A stretch of DNA of 64,000 nucleotides. Source: Desulfosudis oleivorans. GTDB taxonomy: Bacteria > Desulfobacterota > Desulfobacteria > Desulfobacterales > SURF-7. Made by a program: the position numbers and the translations under genes. The stretch is from the NCBI GenBank assembly GCA_020723325.1, contig DYJD01000010.1:62001-126000 (forward strand), in the 5' to 3' direction. Below, piece after piece: positions 43,632 to 52,540 of the stretch (its first letter is position 1; each line of letters begins with the position of its first letter). The notes beneath the pieces were generated by a model. That model searched no databases. It was not told the DNA's origin and was given only the letters and a program-made list of their open reading frames with translations.

Positions 43632-45647
43632 ATGGGACAGATTAAATGGTTGGTAATTCTGTTGTGCTGCCTTTCAGCATCCTCAATGGTGAACGCAGCG
43701 GAGATCAAAGATTCGGAGTCCGCCTCGCATGGGACGGATGCGGCCTCTCACACGATTGTCGCCACATACGACTTTCCGGGGTTCAAAGTCATCCAATTTG
43801 ATCTGCCGGTATTATCGGTATATTCGTATCTGCTGGTCAGCGATGGCGAAGCCCTCATGGTGGATCCGCTTAGAGACATTTTCACCTATCTGGAAACTGC
43901 CAAAAAGGAGAATGTCACCATAAAAGGAGTTTATCTTACCCATTCCCATGCGGATTTTATCGCAGGTCATACGGAAATGGTTAAGGCGCTTGGGTGCTCG
44001 ATTTATCAGAGTAAAAAAAGTGGGGTATCCTATCAAATCGAAGCATTGAAAGATGGATCAACGCTTACCATCGGCAACTCCCTGATTAAATTTATAGATA
44101 CACCTGGACATACACCGGACGGCATGTGCGCTCTGGTTTTTCCCAAAGGAAAAACCGATGTGCCTGAAATGATGTTCACTGGAGATGTGCTGTTTGTGGG
44201 CAGTGTGGGGCGTCCGGATTTGATGGGCGGTTCCATCTCGGCAGCATGGCTGGCGTCTGCCATGTTCGATTCGTGGACAAACAAACTCTCCAAATTGAAT
44301 GATGCTGTCAAGATATTTCCTGCTCATGGCGCTGGATCCCTGTGCGGCGCACATCTAAGCGATGAACCGTCATCAACCATCGGCAAAGAAAAGGCGTCCA
44401 ATCCCTATTTAAAATACACCAAACGGAGTGAGTTTATCACTGCGCTGCTGGATGGAATTCCTGAAGCACCCCAGTATTTCAAGCACAATGCCCGCATGAA
44501 CCAGGAAGGGCCGCCGCTCATAGACTGGCATGCTCCCATTCCGGTTGAAATCAAAGCGGATAAAAATCTGACCGATCCCCAAAAATACTATATGGCGGAT
44601 ATACGGGACGCAAAGCGCTATGCCGAAGGCCATATTCCCAATTCCGTGAATATCGGACTTCGGGGACGTTTGGAAACATGGACCGGTATCATGGTTCCGT
44701 GGGGGGCCGACCTGGTGCTGTGCGGCGGCCCGGCGGAACTTAAAGAAGCCTTGTACCGTCTCCATCGGGTGGGGTACAAGGCCGGCACCATTGCACCTGA
44801 AACCTGGAAAAAAGCGAATCTGCCGGTAATTGCAGGCCAGCCGATTTCACCTCGCGAACTCTATGATCTCATGCGAAGAGGTGAGGCTCCCGTGATTGTG
44901 GATGTCCGGCTTCCGGCAGAGTGGATGGCATTGCGAATCAGCACCATTCTCAATATGCCACTGACTCATCTGGCAGAGCTCTCGGCCCAGCTTGATCCTG
45001 CGGAACCGGTTGTCACGGTTTGCAACTCCGCCTATCGCTCCAGCATGGCCGCTGGAATTCTGGAGCGCAACGGATTTAAAAAACCACGAAACCTTGAAGG
45101 CGGCAGCGAGGCATGGATCAAAGCCGGATTTCCGGTGTTTGAAGGCGTAAAAGCAGACAAGGGAGCGGTGGCGGCTCCAAAACGGCAGGTCAGTCTTCCA
45201 GAACGGATTTCGGCTTCGGAACTTAAGCGCATGATGATGGATCTTCCTGGAACGTTTGAAATGGCAGACATCAGACCCCCGGAGCATTTCAGAGATTACA
45301 GCCTTCCCGGCTCCAAAAATGTTGATATTGCCGATCTGATTGACAATGCGGCGTATCTTGCCGGTTCAATCCCCTTGGTTATTGTGGATCGGGATGGCTC
45401 CATCGCCATGAGTGTCGGCGGTATTTTGTCCCAGAAAACCAAGCGTCCCATAAAGGTTTTATACGGCGGGCTTGAAAGCTACTGGGCGGAAACCCATGAG
45501 AGTTTCGGAATCCTACCGTCATCTCTGAAATCAATTGCTCCTTCAGTTCAAACACCCGCAAAACCGGCCGCTCCGGTGCCGCAGTCTCCGGAACAGCCTC
45601 CTGCAAATCAGCCTCAGGCGCCGAAAAAGAAGAGCGCAGGCTGCTGA
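43632..45647 (+). CDS. Exported CstB-like persulfide dioxygenase with rhodanese domains
   Basis: I start at ATG 43632 (671 residues), preceded by AAGGAGGA, rather than at 43566. A signal peptide ends near MVNA-AE. The MBL domain has the metal motif THSHADFIAGH (about residues 102-112), then TPGHTPDG and FTGDVLFVG. HADF-x-GH is typical of CstB-type persulfide dioxygenases. Three rhodanese-like regions follow, with VLCGGP, VTVCNSAYRSS (a full Cys loop) and LVIVDRDG (no Cys), and the protein ends KKKSAGC. It would oxidise persulfides outside the cytoplasm and move sulfur between carriers. Oxygen use by an anaerobe is puzzling; it may have a detoxifying role. Confidence 0.8.
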   Translation: MGQIKWLVILLCCLSASSMVNAAEIKDSESASHGTDAASHTIVATYDFPGFKVIQFDLPVLSVYSYLLVSDGEALMVDPLRDIFTYLETAKKENVTIKGVYLTHSHADFIAGHTEMVKALGCSIYQSKKSGVSYQIEALKDGSTLTIGNSLIKFIDTPGHTPDGMCALVFPKGKTDVPEMMFTGDVLFVGSVGRPDLMGGSISAAWLASAMFDSWTNKLSKLNDAVKIFPAHGAGSLCGAHLSDEPSSTIGKEKASNPYLKYTKRSEFITALLDGIPEAPQYFKHNARMNQEGPPLIDWHAPIPVEIKADKNLTDPQKYYMADIRDAKRYAEGHIPNSVNIGLRGRLETWTGIMVPWGADLVLCGGPAELKEALYRLHRVGYKAGTIAPETWKKANLPVIAGQPISPRELYDLMRRGEAPVIVDVRLPAEWMALRISTILNMPLTHLAELSAQLDPAEPVVTVCNSAYRSSMAAGILERNGFKKPRNLEGGSEAWIKAGFPVFEGVKADKGAVAAPKRQVSLPERISASELKRMMMDLPGTFEMADIRPPEHFRDYSLPGSKNVDIADLIDNAAYLAGSIPLVIVDRDGSIAMSVGGILSQKTKRPIKVLYGGLESYWAETHESFGILPSSLKSIAPSVQTPAKPAAPVPQSPEQPPANQPQAPKKKSAGC

Positions 45648-45667
45648 CAGAGAAAGGAGAGATCCCC

Positions 45668-46186
45668 ATGTCATCTGGAAATCAGAAACCATACAGCAAT
45701 CCCTATCTTGCTGGGGTGTTTCTCGGTGTGGTTCTGCTGGCGTCTTTTTTGCTTCTCGGGGCCGGACTCGGAGCGTCGTCGGGTATTGCCCGGCTCGGCG
45801 CGTTCTTATCCGGACTCATCTTGCCGACGCATACCTTTTCTTCGGAATATTTCGGCGCGTGGGGTGAAAAACCCCTGCATTACTACCTGGTATTTATGCT
45901 CCTAGGGGTGTTTCTGGGAGGATTGTTTTCTGCAATTCTGTCCCGGCGGGTGCAAAAATCGGTTGTTGAAAAAGGCAATGCGATTTCATCCAAAATCCGT
46001 CTGATATATGCCCTGACCGGCGGAATCCTGGTGGGTTTTGCCAGCCGTCTTGCCGGAGGCTGTACGTCGGGTCAGGCCTTGACCGGAGGCGCGCTGCTCC
46101 TGACCGGCAGTCTGATCTTTCTGATCTGCGTTTTTGCAGGGGGGTATGCCGCGGCGTACTTTGTAAGGAGGCAATGGCATGATTAG
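45668..46186 (+). CDS. YeeE/TsuA-type sulfur transporter, N-terminal-half-like
   Basis: The 172-residue protein has about four membrane segments and the YeeE/YedE motif GGCTSGQALTGGALL with its conserved cysteine. Family members bring thiosulfate or related sulfur compounds into the cell. It is half the usual length of about 350 residues, and the next gene supplies a second such half, so the two may pair. The ribosome site is AAAGGAGAG; the stop overlaps the next start by 8 bases. Confidence 0.85.
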   Translation: MSSGNQKPYSNPYLAGVFLGVVLLASFLLLGAGLGASSGIARLGAFLSGLILPTHTFSSEYFGAWGEKPLHYYLVFMLLGVFLGGLFSAILSRRVQKSVVEKGNAISSKIRLIYALTGGILVGFASRLAGGCTSGQALTGGALLLTGSLIFLICVFAGGYAAAYFVRRQWHD

Positions 46187-47684
46187 GACATTTTATGGCA
46201 CAGATACCCTGAATTCACCGGCGGCGTTTTTTATTGCATTGACAATCGGTTTTTTCTTCGGACTGACGCTTGAACGCGCAGGATTTGGAAGCTCCCGACG
46301 GCTTGCCGGCATTTTTTATTTCAAAGATATGGCGGTTCTCAAAGTGATGTTCACGGCTCTGCTAACCGCAATGATCGGGTTGTCGTTTTGTATCGGGCTG
46401 GGGGTGATTGATCCCTCAACCGAGATCTATTTTATGAAAACCTACTACGGCGCATACATTATTGCCGGTCTGATATTCGGGGTGGGATTTGTCATGAGCG
46501 GCTGGTGCCCGGGAACCGCGACCGTCGGCATGGCATCTGGAAAACTGGATGCCGTTGTGTTTCTTGCCGGTTCGGTCCTTGGCAGCATTTTTTTTAATGA
46601 ACTGTTTTCGATTGTGAAACCTTTAGTCACATGGGGACAAAGCACCCAGCAGAATATGGGCCAGGAGGGACTGGCTTTTGTCTATAATAGTCTGGGCATG
46701 TCAAAATCTGCATTCGGGTTTTTATTCACGCTGATCGCTGTCGTCTGCTTCTGGGGATCGGAATATATTGAACAACAACATTCGGATGAAATAGGGAAAA
46801 CCGGCTATTTCAACACTCCGTTTTTACGAGCCTTCAGCCTGATTCTGATGGTGAGCGCAGGTGGTTTGTTTGTGCTGGATGGCAGCGTAAATGCTGAAAA
46901 GCACAAAGCGGTTTCATCATCGTATGGGTTGCATATGTCTGAAAAAGCCCTTCTAAGGGATGTCGCCTCTGCTGTCGATCATGTGGAACCCGAAGAACTG
47001 GCAGACTATCTTTCTAATCAAGACCCGGCTGTGATCGCCGTGGATGTTCGTCCGGCAAAGGAATTCAATGCCTTTCATATCCGGGGCGCATTCAATGCTG
47101 AACTGCCGGATCTGCCTCAGTTTGTCCAACACCATACGGATAAACGGATGATTGTGCTGTATTCCAATGGCATGACACATCCGGCACAAGCAAGAGATTC
47201 TCTGGCCCGCATGGGATTTAGAAATGTGTATCTGCTGACGAACGGCTTGGGCGGATTTATCGAGCGCTGTCTAAAACCGGTTTCTCTCCGCAAAGAACCC
47301 ATGCCGGAGAATAGCATCCGGCAAATCAACTTGTGGCGCGCCTATTTCTATTCATTCGACAATGCTCGGCCTTCTGTCATCGGATCGAATCCGTCGGCTG
47401 ACAGCGCCAAATTTTCGGATATGCCGCCTTTTCTGCCGGGATTTGTGGATGCCGACTGGCTGGCGGTGCTTATGGAAAAACCGGGTTTGAAGATGATTGA
47501 TTTCAGAGATCAGCCGGAATACAATACCAATCATATCTCCGGCTCATATGCCATGTCGATAGAGAATTTCAGAGGGGTTCTGGATGGTGTGCCCTCTATG
47601 CTGATGCCCGCCAACGTGATTGCCGCCAGGCTGTCGCTGATGGGTATAGAGCCTGTTTTCAGATTTTCACAAAAGAGGCGATAA
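46179..47684 (+). CDS. YeeE/TsuA-type transporter fused to rhodanese domains, 3' end truncated
   Basis: The 501-residue protein has a YeeE half (residues about 1-215, with AGFGSSRRLAGIFYFKDM and MSGWCPGTATVGMASG), two more membrane segments and then two rhodanese-like domains outside the membrane. The first rhodanese loop reads LYSNGMTHPAQ, so the catalytic cysteine is missing. The second breaks off after ANVIAARLSLMGI with a tail PVFRFSQKRR that does not resemble a rhodanese end. The last codons overlap the convergent cardiolipin synthase gene by 18 bases. I infer that the 3' end was lost by rearrangement. It likely works with the preceding half-transporter. Confidence 0.8.
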   Translation: MIRTFYGTDTLNSPAAFFIALTIGFFFGLTLERAGFGSSRRLAGIFYFKDMAVLKVMFTALLTAMIGLSFCIGLGVIDPSTEIYFMKTYYGAYIIAGLIFGVGFVMSGWCPGTATVGMASGKLDAVVFLAGSVLGSIFFNELFSIVKPLVTWGQSTQQNMGQEGLAFVYNSLGMSKSAFGFLFTLIAVVCFWGSEYIEQQHSDEIGKTGYFNTPFLRAFSLILMVSAGGLFVLDGSVNAEKHKAVSSSYGLHMSEKALLRDVASAVDHVEPEELADYLSNQDPAVIAVDVRPAKEFNAFHIRGAFNAELPDLPQFVQHHTDKRMIVLYSNGMTHPAQARDSLARMGFRNVYLLTNGLGGFIERCLKPVSLRKEPMPENSIRQINLWRAYFYSFDNARPSVIGSNPSADSAKFSDMPPFLPGFVDADWLAVLMEKPGLKMIDFRDQPEYNTNHISGSYAMSIENFRGVLDGVPSMLMPANVIAARLSLMGIEPVFRFSQKRR

Positions 47685-49082
47685 TAAGCGACATAACCCT
47701 TGCCATAATCGTTCTGTAACACCTCTTTGATAAAGATCTTCTACCCTGATTTCTTTACTTTGACTCAAATCTTGAAAAAATCTGTTCTCAAGGTGCTGTG
47801 CAAAGATATCATCGGTTATAATAACCCCGAGCTCGAAATTGAGTCTGAAACTTCTGATATCTGCATTTGCAGAGCCGACTATCCCCCAGGCGCCGTCAAC
47901 GGCAAGCGACTTGGAATGAAGCATGGAAGCTTGATATTCAAATATTCGGACACCTGCATGAATCAGTTTGGGATAGTAAGAACGGGCCGCTAATCCGACA
48001 ATTGCGATATCGGTCCTTTCCGGAACAAGCATCCGAACATCTACGCCCCTTACGGCAGCGCTTATCAGCGCTTGCAGGGTGGGTTCATCCGGAATGAAAT
48101 AAGGGGTTGACAGGTAGCAGCATTTTTGTGCCGAGGTAATTCCTGAAAAGTAAACAAGGCTGCTTGCATTATATTTCTGATCAGGACCGCTTGGCACAAC
48201 TGCTACAACAGATGCCCCTTGTTCATAAATAGCCGATGGTTCTGGGCAAGGCAGAGTCTCGTCGGTAGCAAATTTCCAGTCTTCCTTAAAAATTTGCGAA
48301 AGATCGTATACGGCTGGACCCCTTACTGCCAAATGCGTGTCACGGAAATGGGTTATGGTTTTTTTTCTCCATTTTCGCCCTGAGTATTCATTGCCCATGT
48401 TCATTCCGCCGGTAAAACCTATTTTTCCATCTATAATAATAATTTTTCGATGGTTTCGCAGATGCACCGACCATCGCTTTTTTAATGGATTGACAGGGAG
48501 GAAGGGTTCTGCCCGTCCACCCGCTGCCCTGATCTCGGATAGACGCTTTTTATCGATACCCAGGGAGCCAATGGCATCGTATAACAGCAGAACTTCAATA
48601 CCCTTGCTTGCTTTTGCCGCAAGAAGATCTAAAAAGTGGCGACCGGTTTCATCGTTGCTGATAATATAGTATTCAGCCCATATGGATTGTTTCGCTTCCT
48701 CTATAGCCTGCTCGATTTGATCGAAGGCATTCTTGTTTTCTGTGAGCAGATCGACCGAGTTTCCAGTGGTCGGCAGAAGCCCTGTTAGTGCCGAAGAGAG
48801 GTGTAAAACAGAACCTTGGTCTTTGATGGAGTTAACACCAATTCTTGCTGTCATTGCCTTACGCACTGCCTCCGCTGTCAGGCGTTTTCTCCGGGTCGTT
48901 GATTTTATGCTCGGATTTGCAAAAAGAAGGTATGAAAACGCGCCTATTCCTGGAAAGGCAATTATCGCAAATATCCACGCAAGCGTGCCCTCTACACCAT
49001 GTCCACGCGAAATCGCGCGGAAAATGGCATAAAAATCCAAGGCAATAATAAATATGCTGATGTCTAAAAAAAAGTTTAACAT
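47667..49082 (-). CDS. cls: Cardiolipin synthase (phospholipase D family)
   Basis: The 471-residue protein has two N-terminal membrane segments (about residues 5-55) and two HKD motifs: NHRKIIIIDGKIGFTGGMN (about 222-240) and MLHSKSLAVDGAWGIVGSAN. These are the two catalytic motifs of ClsA-type enzymes, which join phosphatidylglycerol molecules into cardiolipin. Its start ATG shares one base with the stop of the glycosyltransferase gene upstream (TAATG), so it is translationally coupled to it. The end overlaps the transporter gene on the other strand. Confidence 0.92.
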   Translation of the reverse strand: MLNFFLDISIFIIALDFYAIFRAISRGHGVEGTLAWIFAIIAFPGIGAFSYLLFANPSIKSTTRRKRLTAEAVRKAMTARIGVNSIKDQGSVLHLSSALTGLLPTTGNSVDLLTENKNAFDQIEQAIEEAKQSIWAEYYIISNDETGRHFLDLLAAKASKGIEVLLLYDAIGSLGIDKKRLSEIRAAGGRAEPFLPVNPLKKRWSVHLRNHRKIIIIDGKIGFTGGMNMGNEYSGRKWRKKTITHFRDTHLAVRGPAVYDLSQIFKEDWKFATDETLPCPEPSAIYEQGASVVAVVPSGPDQKYNASSLVYFSGITSAQKCCYLSTPYFIPDEPTLQALISAAVRGVDVRMLVPERTDIAIVGLAARSYYPKLIHAGVRIFEYQASMLHSKSLAVDGAWGIVGSANADIRSFRLNFELGVIITDDIFAQHLENRFFQDLSQSKEIRVEDLYQRGVTERLWQGLCRLLSPLL

Positions 49083-50260
49083 TATCCGCTTGTCATGATT
49101 TGCACTATGCCGGCTGCGGCATTTTCAGCTCCGTAAAGATTGACAGAAAAATTTGCGACCGGTCTTGCGGATAGTTGCTTCTCCAAGTCCGCGGCAAGAT
49201 CTTGAACGGTGCTCTTTTTTTCCGTCAGGCTGATGAAACCGAAGCCGGCATCGTTCAACCGCTGCAGATGAAGTTCCTGCTCGTGGTCCTGCATGCCCCG
49301 CAGGATTACGACCGAAGGAACAGCGGCAAATAGCACGTCCGTCAGGCTGTTGTAGCCGCCGTAAATGAGGGCGGCTTTGGAGCAGAGCAGTGAACGAAAA
49401 TATTCTTCTCCGATGGGCCTGATATGACAAAAGGGCAAGTCTTGAAATAAATCCCTGACAAGTTGTTGTTGGTCCTGGTCTTCACCGAAGCCGATATAGA
49501 TATGCCAGTTGCCGAAACCGGAGCCGATCTGTTTTACGGCCTGGGCCAGGTTGGGCAAGAATGACAGGGTGTCGGAACTGATCCAGGGAATGGAAACCGT
49601 GACGGCAGGGTCGGCTGCTCCATAAGGCGGATTCCAGGCTTGCCAGTACCGGCTTTCGGATAACCGCGAAACATAACCGGTTTCCATGGGCCGGATTCCA
49701 AAGCGCGCCTGGATGGACTGCAATTGCTCATGGCCAAGCACGGCAACATCCCCGTACCATAAAACGGCCTGGTAGTAATCCCGGAATAAGTCAAGGGCCA
49801 AGTCCGACCAGAGGCCGGGCACATGGCCCACAATGCCCCGGATTCCCAGCACCCATTTGGTGCCCAGGTCCCTTGAAACCTGCAAGGCCCCGCGCAATTC
49901 CTTGTGTTTGCCCTGGGGCAGGTGGTCGCTGAGCACACAGCGGGGGCGATACAGATCCACCAATTGCCGCAGCATCTCTGTTCGAAAAGCGCCAAGCTCC
50001 GCATCCGGGATGTTGGCGGCACCGGGGCGGCCCTTGGAAATCCCTTGAGTAACCTGGGTCTCATAAGCCGGCAGCTTGATCCAGTCCAGGGGTGCCGGGC
50101 CGATCAGGTCGGCGATTTGCCTTGAGCCGGAAACCAAGAGGATTTTGAGGTCCGGAAACAGCCGGCGGCAGGCCATGCCGATGGCCACACTGCGGCTCAC
50201 ATGTCCGAGGCCGCGGCCGTCATGGGCGTAAATAAGCAGATCCAGGTGGGGCAGGGGCAT
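49082..50260 (-). CDS. MurG-like glycosyltransferase
   Basis: The start is ATG 50260: GGAGGAG lies 7-8 bases upstream, inside the longer alternative ORF starting at 50275. The 392-residue protein begins with a GDRGLGHVSRS-like pattern (YAHDGRGLGHVSRSVAIGMA). Its C-terminal half ends with YGGYNSLTDVLFAAVPSVVILR and QLHLQRLNDAGF, as in the donor-binding part of GT28/MurG-type enzymes. The sugar and acceptor cannot be told. It is coupled to cls. Confidence 0.82.
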   Translation of the reverse strand: MPLPHLDLLIYAHDGRGLGHVSRSVAIGMACRRLFPDLKILLVSGSRQIADLIGPAPLDWIKLPAYETQVTQGISKGRPGAANIPDAELGAFRTEMLRQLVDLYRPRCVLSDHLPQGKHKELRGALQVSRDLGTKWVLGIRGIVGHVPGLWSDLALDLFRDYYQAVLWYGDVAVLGHEQLQSIQARFGIRPMETGYVSRLSESRYWQAWNPPYGAADPAVTVSIPWISSDTLSFLPNLAQAVKQIGSGFGNWHIYIGFGEDQDQQQLVRDLFQDLPFCHIRPIGEEYFRSLLCSKAALIYGGYNSLTDVLFAAVPSVVILRGMQDHEQELHLQRLNDAGFGFISLTEKKSTVQDLAADLEKQLSARPVANFSVNLYGAENAAAGIVQIMTSG

Positions 50261-50315
50261 GAATTGCTCCTCCATAAAATTTTCTATCTTGGTCCTTATT
50301 TCAACCGATAAAAAT

Positions 50316-50487
50316 TAAAATCCGAATGACTAAATCCGAAATCCGAAACAAATTCAAATTTATAATAAGCAAATAATCAAAACAATAAAACAATTATCCC
50401 ATAGCCATCCAGTTTGCTAAGGCTGTTTAATTTGAATTTTGGAAATTCGAATTTGTTTCGTATTTCGATATTCGGATTTCGGATTTT
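50316..50487. repeat. A/T-rich long inverted repeat with ATCCGAAA units
   Basis: The left arm (50316-50361, AAATCCGAAATCCGAAACAA, then ATTCAAATTT) and the right arm (50443-50487) are inverted copies with small differences, about 80 bases apart. The right arm contains TTCGATATTCGGATTTCGGA and ends in T5. It sits between two minus-strand glycosyltransferase genes and may act as a terminator. Confidence 0.72.
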
Positions 50488-50494
50488 TGGCTCT

Positions 50495-51622
50495 TCAGTT
50501 ACCACCTTTTCCCCCAGCCCATGCTATTTTCCTTAACTTCTCTTCCATGATACCGTAATTCCTGTCCAGGTCATGCTCCCTGCGGATATAAGCCATGGCT
50601 GCCGTGCCCATTTCGCGGCGCAGCCCTGGATCGGCGATCAGGCTCAGCAGGGCCTGATCAAAGGGTTCCGCTGCCGGCAAGGGGGTCAGGAATCCGGTTC
50701 GATTGTGTTGCACGGCTTGGGGCACGCCGGCATTGTCAAAAGCCACCACCGGCAGACCGCAGGACTGGGCCTCCAGATACACCATTCCCAGGGATTCGTC
50801 TATACCTGGAAAAGCGAATACATCCGCGGCGCTGTAATAGTGTTGTAGTTCCGCCCGTGGGACCAGGCCGGTGAAAATGGTTTGCCCAGGGAGGCGGCTG
50901 TCCGCCAGTTGTCTCAAGGCCGCCTTTTCCCGGCCGTCACCCACGATTACAAGCTTGAGCTTCTGCCCCTGGTTGCTCAGCCGGCCGCAGGCCTGGATGA
51001 CCCAGGCCAGACCGTCGGCTTTTACACCGGGCCGGAACATGGCCACGGACAGGACCACCGGGGTTTCCCCGACCTGCCACCGGCCACGGAGTCGGGTGCG
51101 CCAATTGTCATCAAAACAGAAATCGCCGGGCTTTATCCCAGGCGCCACATAGGTGATGCGCTCCTCTGGTAAAAGGCGTTTTAAATTGAGCAGATCGATT
51201 TTTTTATTGGTGAAAACATGATCCGCTTTGGTAAGGGCGCGGCGGTTCAGATAGAAGCCCGGGGCTGTTTTCAGGCTTTTTTTTCTTTTGGTGGCGTAAA
51301 TCCCCTGGAAGATGACATAGGGGATATGCAGGCCGGCGGCGGATGGACCCAGCAAGTCCGGGGCCTTGTGATAGGAGTGATAGGTGAACCACAGGTCCGG
51401 CTTTTGTAATGGAAGACGCCGGCGAAGTTTTTGATGCTCCCGCAGCAATACCGGCAACAGCCATGGTTTCCAGTAAATCCAGCGGCAGCGCAGACGACTG
51501 GGAATTATAACCGTATGCTTGCGCCGCTCTAGATAATCCACAATGCCCGCGGCCGTCATCTGGTCGCCGGAAGGATTGTGGTGGTCCAGGGGCTTAAAGG
51601 GCGCATAAAAGCAAATGTTCAT
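50495..51622 (-). CDS. GT4-family glycosyltransferase
   Basis: The 375-residue protein has a GT-B fold with the GT4 signature: NPSGDQMTAAGIVDYLERRKH at the N-terminus, then PVVLSVAMFRPGVKADGLAW, LVIVGDGREKAALRQLA and AADVFAFPGIDESLGMVYLEAQSCGLPVVA, the family's E-x7-E motif. It adds a sugar from a nucleotide donor to a lipid or glycan acceptor, probably in surface glycoconjugate synthesis. It is separated from the MurG-like gene by an A/T-rich inverted repeat, so the two may not share a transcript. The ribosome site is weak. Confidence 0.9.
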   Translation of the reverse strand: MNICFYAPFKPLDHHNPSGDQMTAAGIVDYLERRKHTVIIPSRLRCRWIYWKPWLLPVLLREHQKLRRRLPLQKPDLWFTYHSYHKAPDLLGPSAAGLHIPYVIFQGIYATKRKKSLKTAPGFYLNRRALTKADHVFTNKKIDLLNLKRLLPEERITYVAPGIKPGDFCFDDNWRTRLRGRWQVGETPVVLSVAMFRPGVKADGLAWVIQACGRLSNQGQKLKLVIVGDGREKAALRQLADSRLPGQTIFTGLVPRAELQHYYSAADVFAFPGIDESLGMVYLEAQSCGLPVVAFDNAGVPQAVQHNRTGFLTPLPAAEPFDQALLSLIADPGLRREMGTAAMAYIRREHDLDRNYGIMEEKLRKIAWAGGKGGN

Positions 51623-51637
51623 ATTTATACATTCTTT

Positions 51638-51720
51638 GGAGTGCGGCGACTTGTCGCCGCTTTCAGCAAGCAGTGCACCGCTTCAATTCTGGAAAAAGCG
51701 CAGACAAGTCTGCGCACTCC
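51638..51720. repeat. REP-like element with GCGGCGAC hairpins
   Basis: Outer arms GGAGTGCG (51638-51645) and CGCACTCC (51713-51720) enclose two hairpins: GCGGCGACTTGTCGCCGC (51643-51660) and GCGCAGACAAGTCTGCGC (51698-51715). It is a different family from the GCGGCTGGAAGCCGC elements. Confidence 0.72.
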
Positions 51721-51893
51721 GAAAAAGGCATCGACCAGGAAAATATCCCAGTCCTGGGGGGGTGTCAATCTTTCGGAACAAGGGGATTTTGAAACCTGCA
51801 AAATTGTGCTACGATGGCGCGACATTCATGGCGCCCGGAAAACAAGTCAGAGTTTGGTCTGAAATCTATTCCCCCTAACCCTAGTGAGGCTGG

Positions 51894-52409
51894 ATGGATC
51901 GACAAAATATTCTGGTGGTTGACGATGATGAAATGGTGCTGGAGGTGATCCAGCGGGGACTGCAAACCGACGGCCATACGGTTTTCACAGCCGCCAGCGG
52001 TGAAGCCGGTCTGCAGATTCTGCGCAAACGTGAAGCGGCCCTGGTGATCAGCGATCAAAAAATGGGGGGCATGTCCGGCATTGAGTTCCTGAAACAGGTT
52101 AAGATCAATTATCCGGACATTCTCACCATCATGATGACCGGCTATGCGGATCTGGAAACCGCCATGGAGGCCATCAATACCTCCGGCGTTTATAAATTCC
52201 TGGTCAAGCCCCTGAATATATATGACCTGCGGATCACGGTCAGGCGCGCCCTGGAAACCCGGCGTCTGATGAAGGAAAGGGACCTGCTGCTGAATACCAT
52301 CAAAAGCCATGAGGCCAGATTACAGGAACTGGAGAAAAAAAGTCCGGGCATAACCAGGGTGGAACGGGATGGGGATGGCAATGTTGTGTTGAACCTGGAT
52401 GAATCCTGA
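51894..52409 (+). CDS. Response regulator with short helical tail
   Basis: The 171-residue protein has a receiver domain (VVDDDEMVLEVIQRGLQ, phosphate-accepting Asp in LVISDQKMGGMSGIEFL, near Asp54; TGYADLETAMEA; KFLVKPLN) followed by about 45 residues of helix without an output domain. The receiver resembles those of RpfG/HD-GYP and AAA+ regulators. No kinase is adjacent. It may signal by protein interaction. Confidence 0.88.
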   Translation: MDRQNILVVDDDEMVLEVIQRGLQTDGHTVFTAASGEAGLQILRKREAALVISDQKMGGMSGIEFLKQVKINYPDILTIMMTGYADLETAMEAINTSGVYKFLVKPLNIYDLRITVRRALETRRLMKERDLLLNTIKSHEARLQELEKKSPGITRVERDGDGNVVLNLDES

Positions 52410-52415
52410 ACAATT

Positions 52416-52497
52416 ATCGGGGGTGGTATCGGTATCGAGGTCGCAATCGAATCCACAACTGGAATCGATACCGATAGCGATAGCGACCCCGACCCTG
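52416..52497. repeat. Inverted pair of 6-bp-periodic repeats before recC
   Basis: Copies at 52416-52450 and, inverted, 52462-52497 lie with only about 11 bases between them. They could form a hairpin of about 33 base pairs just upstream of recC. They belong to the family at 31211-31366. Confidence 0.7.
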
Positions 52498-52540
52498 AAT
52501 TAAATATAAAGCGGGCAAATCGTCTTATCCGGAGCGCGGC

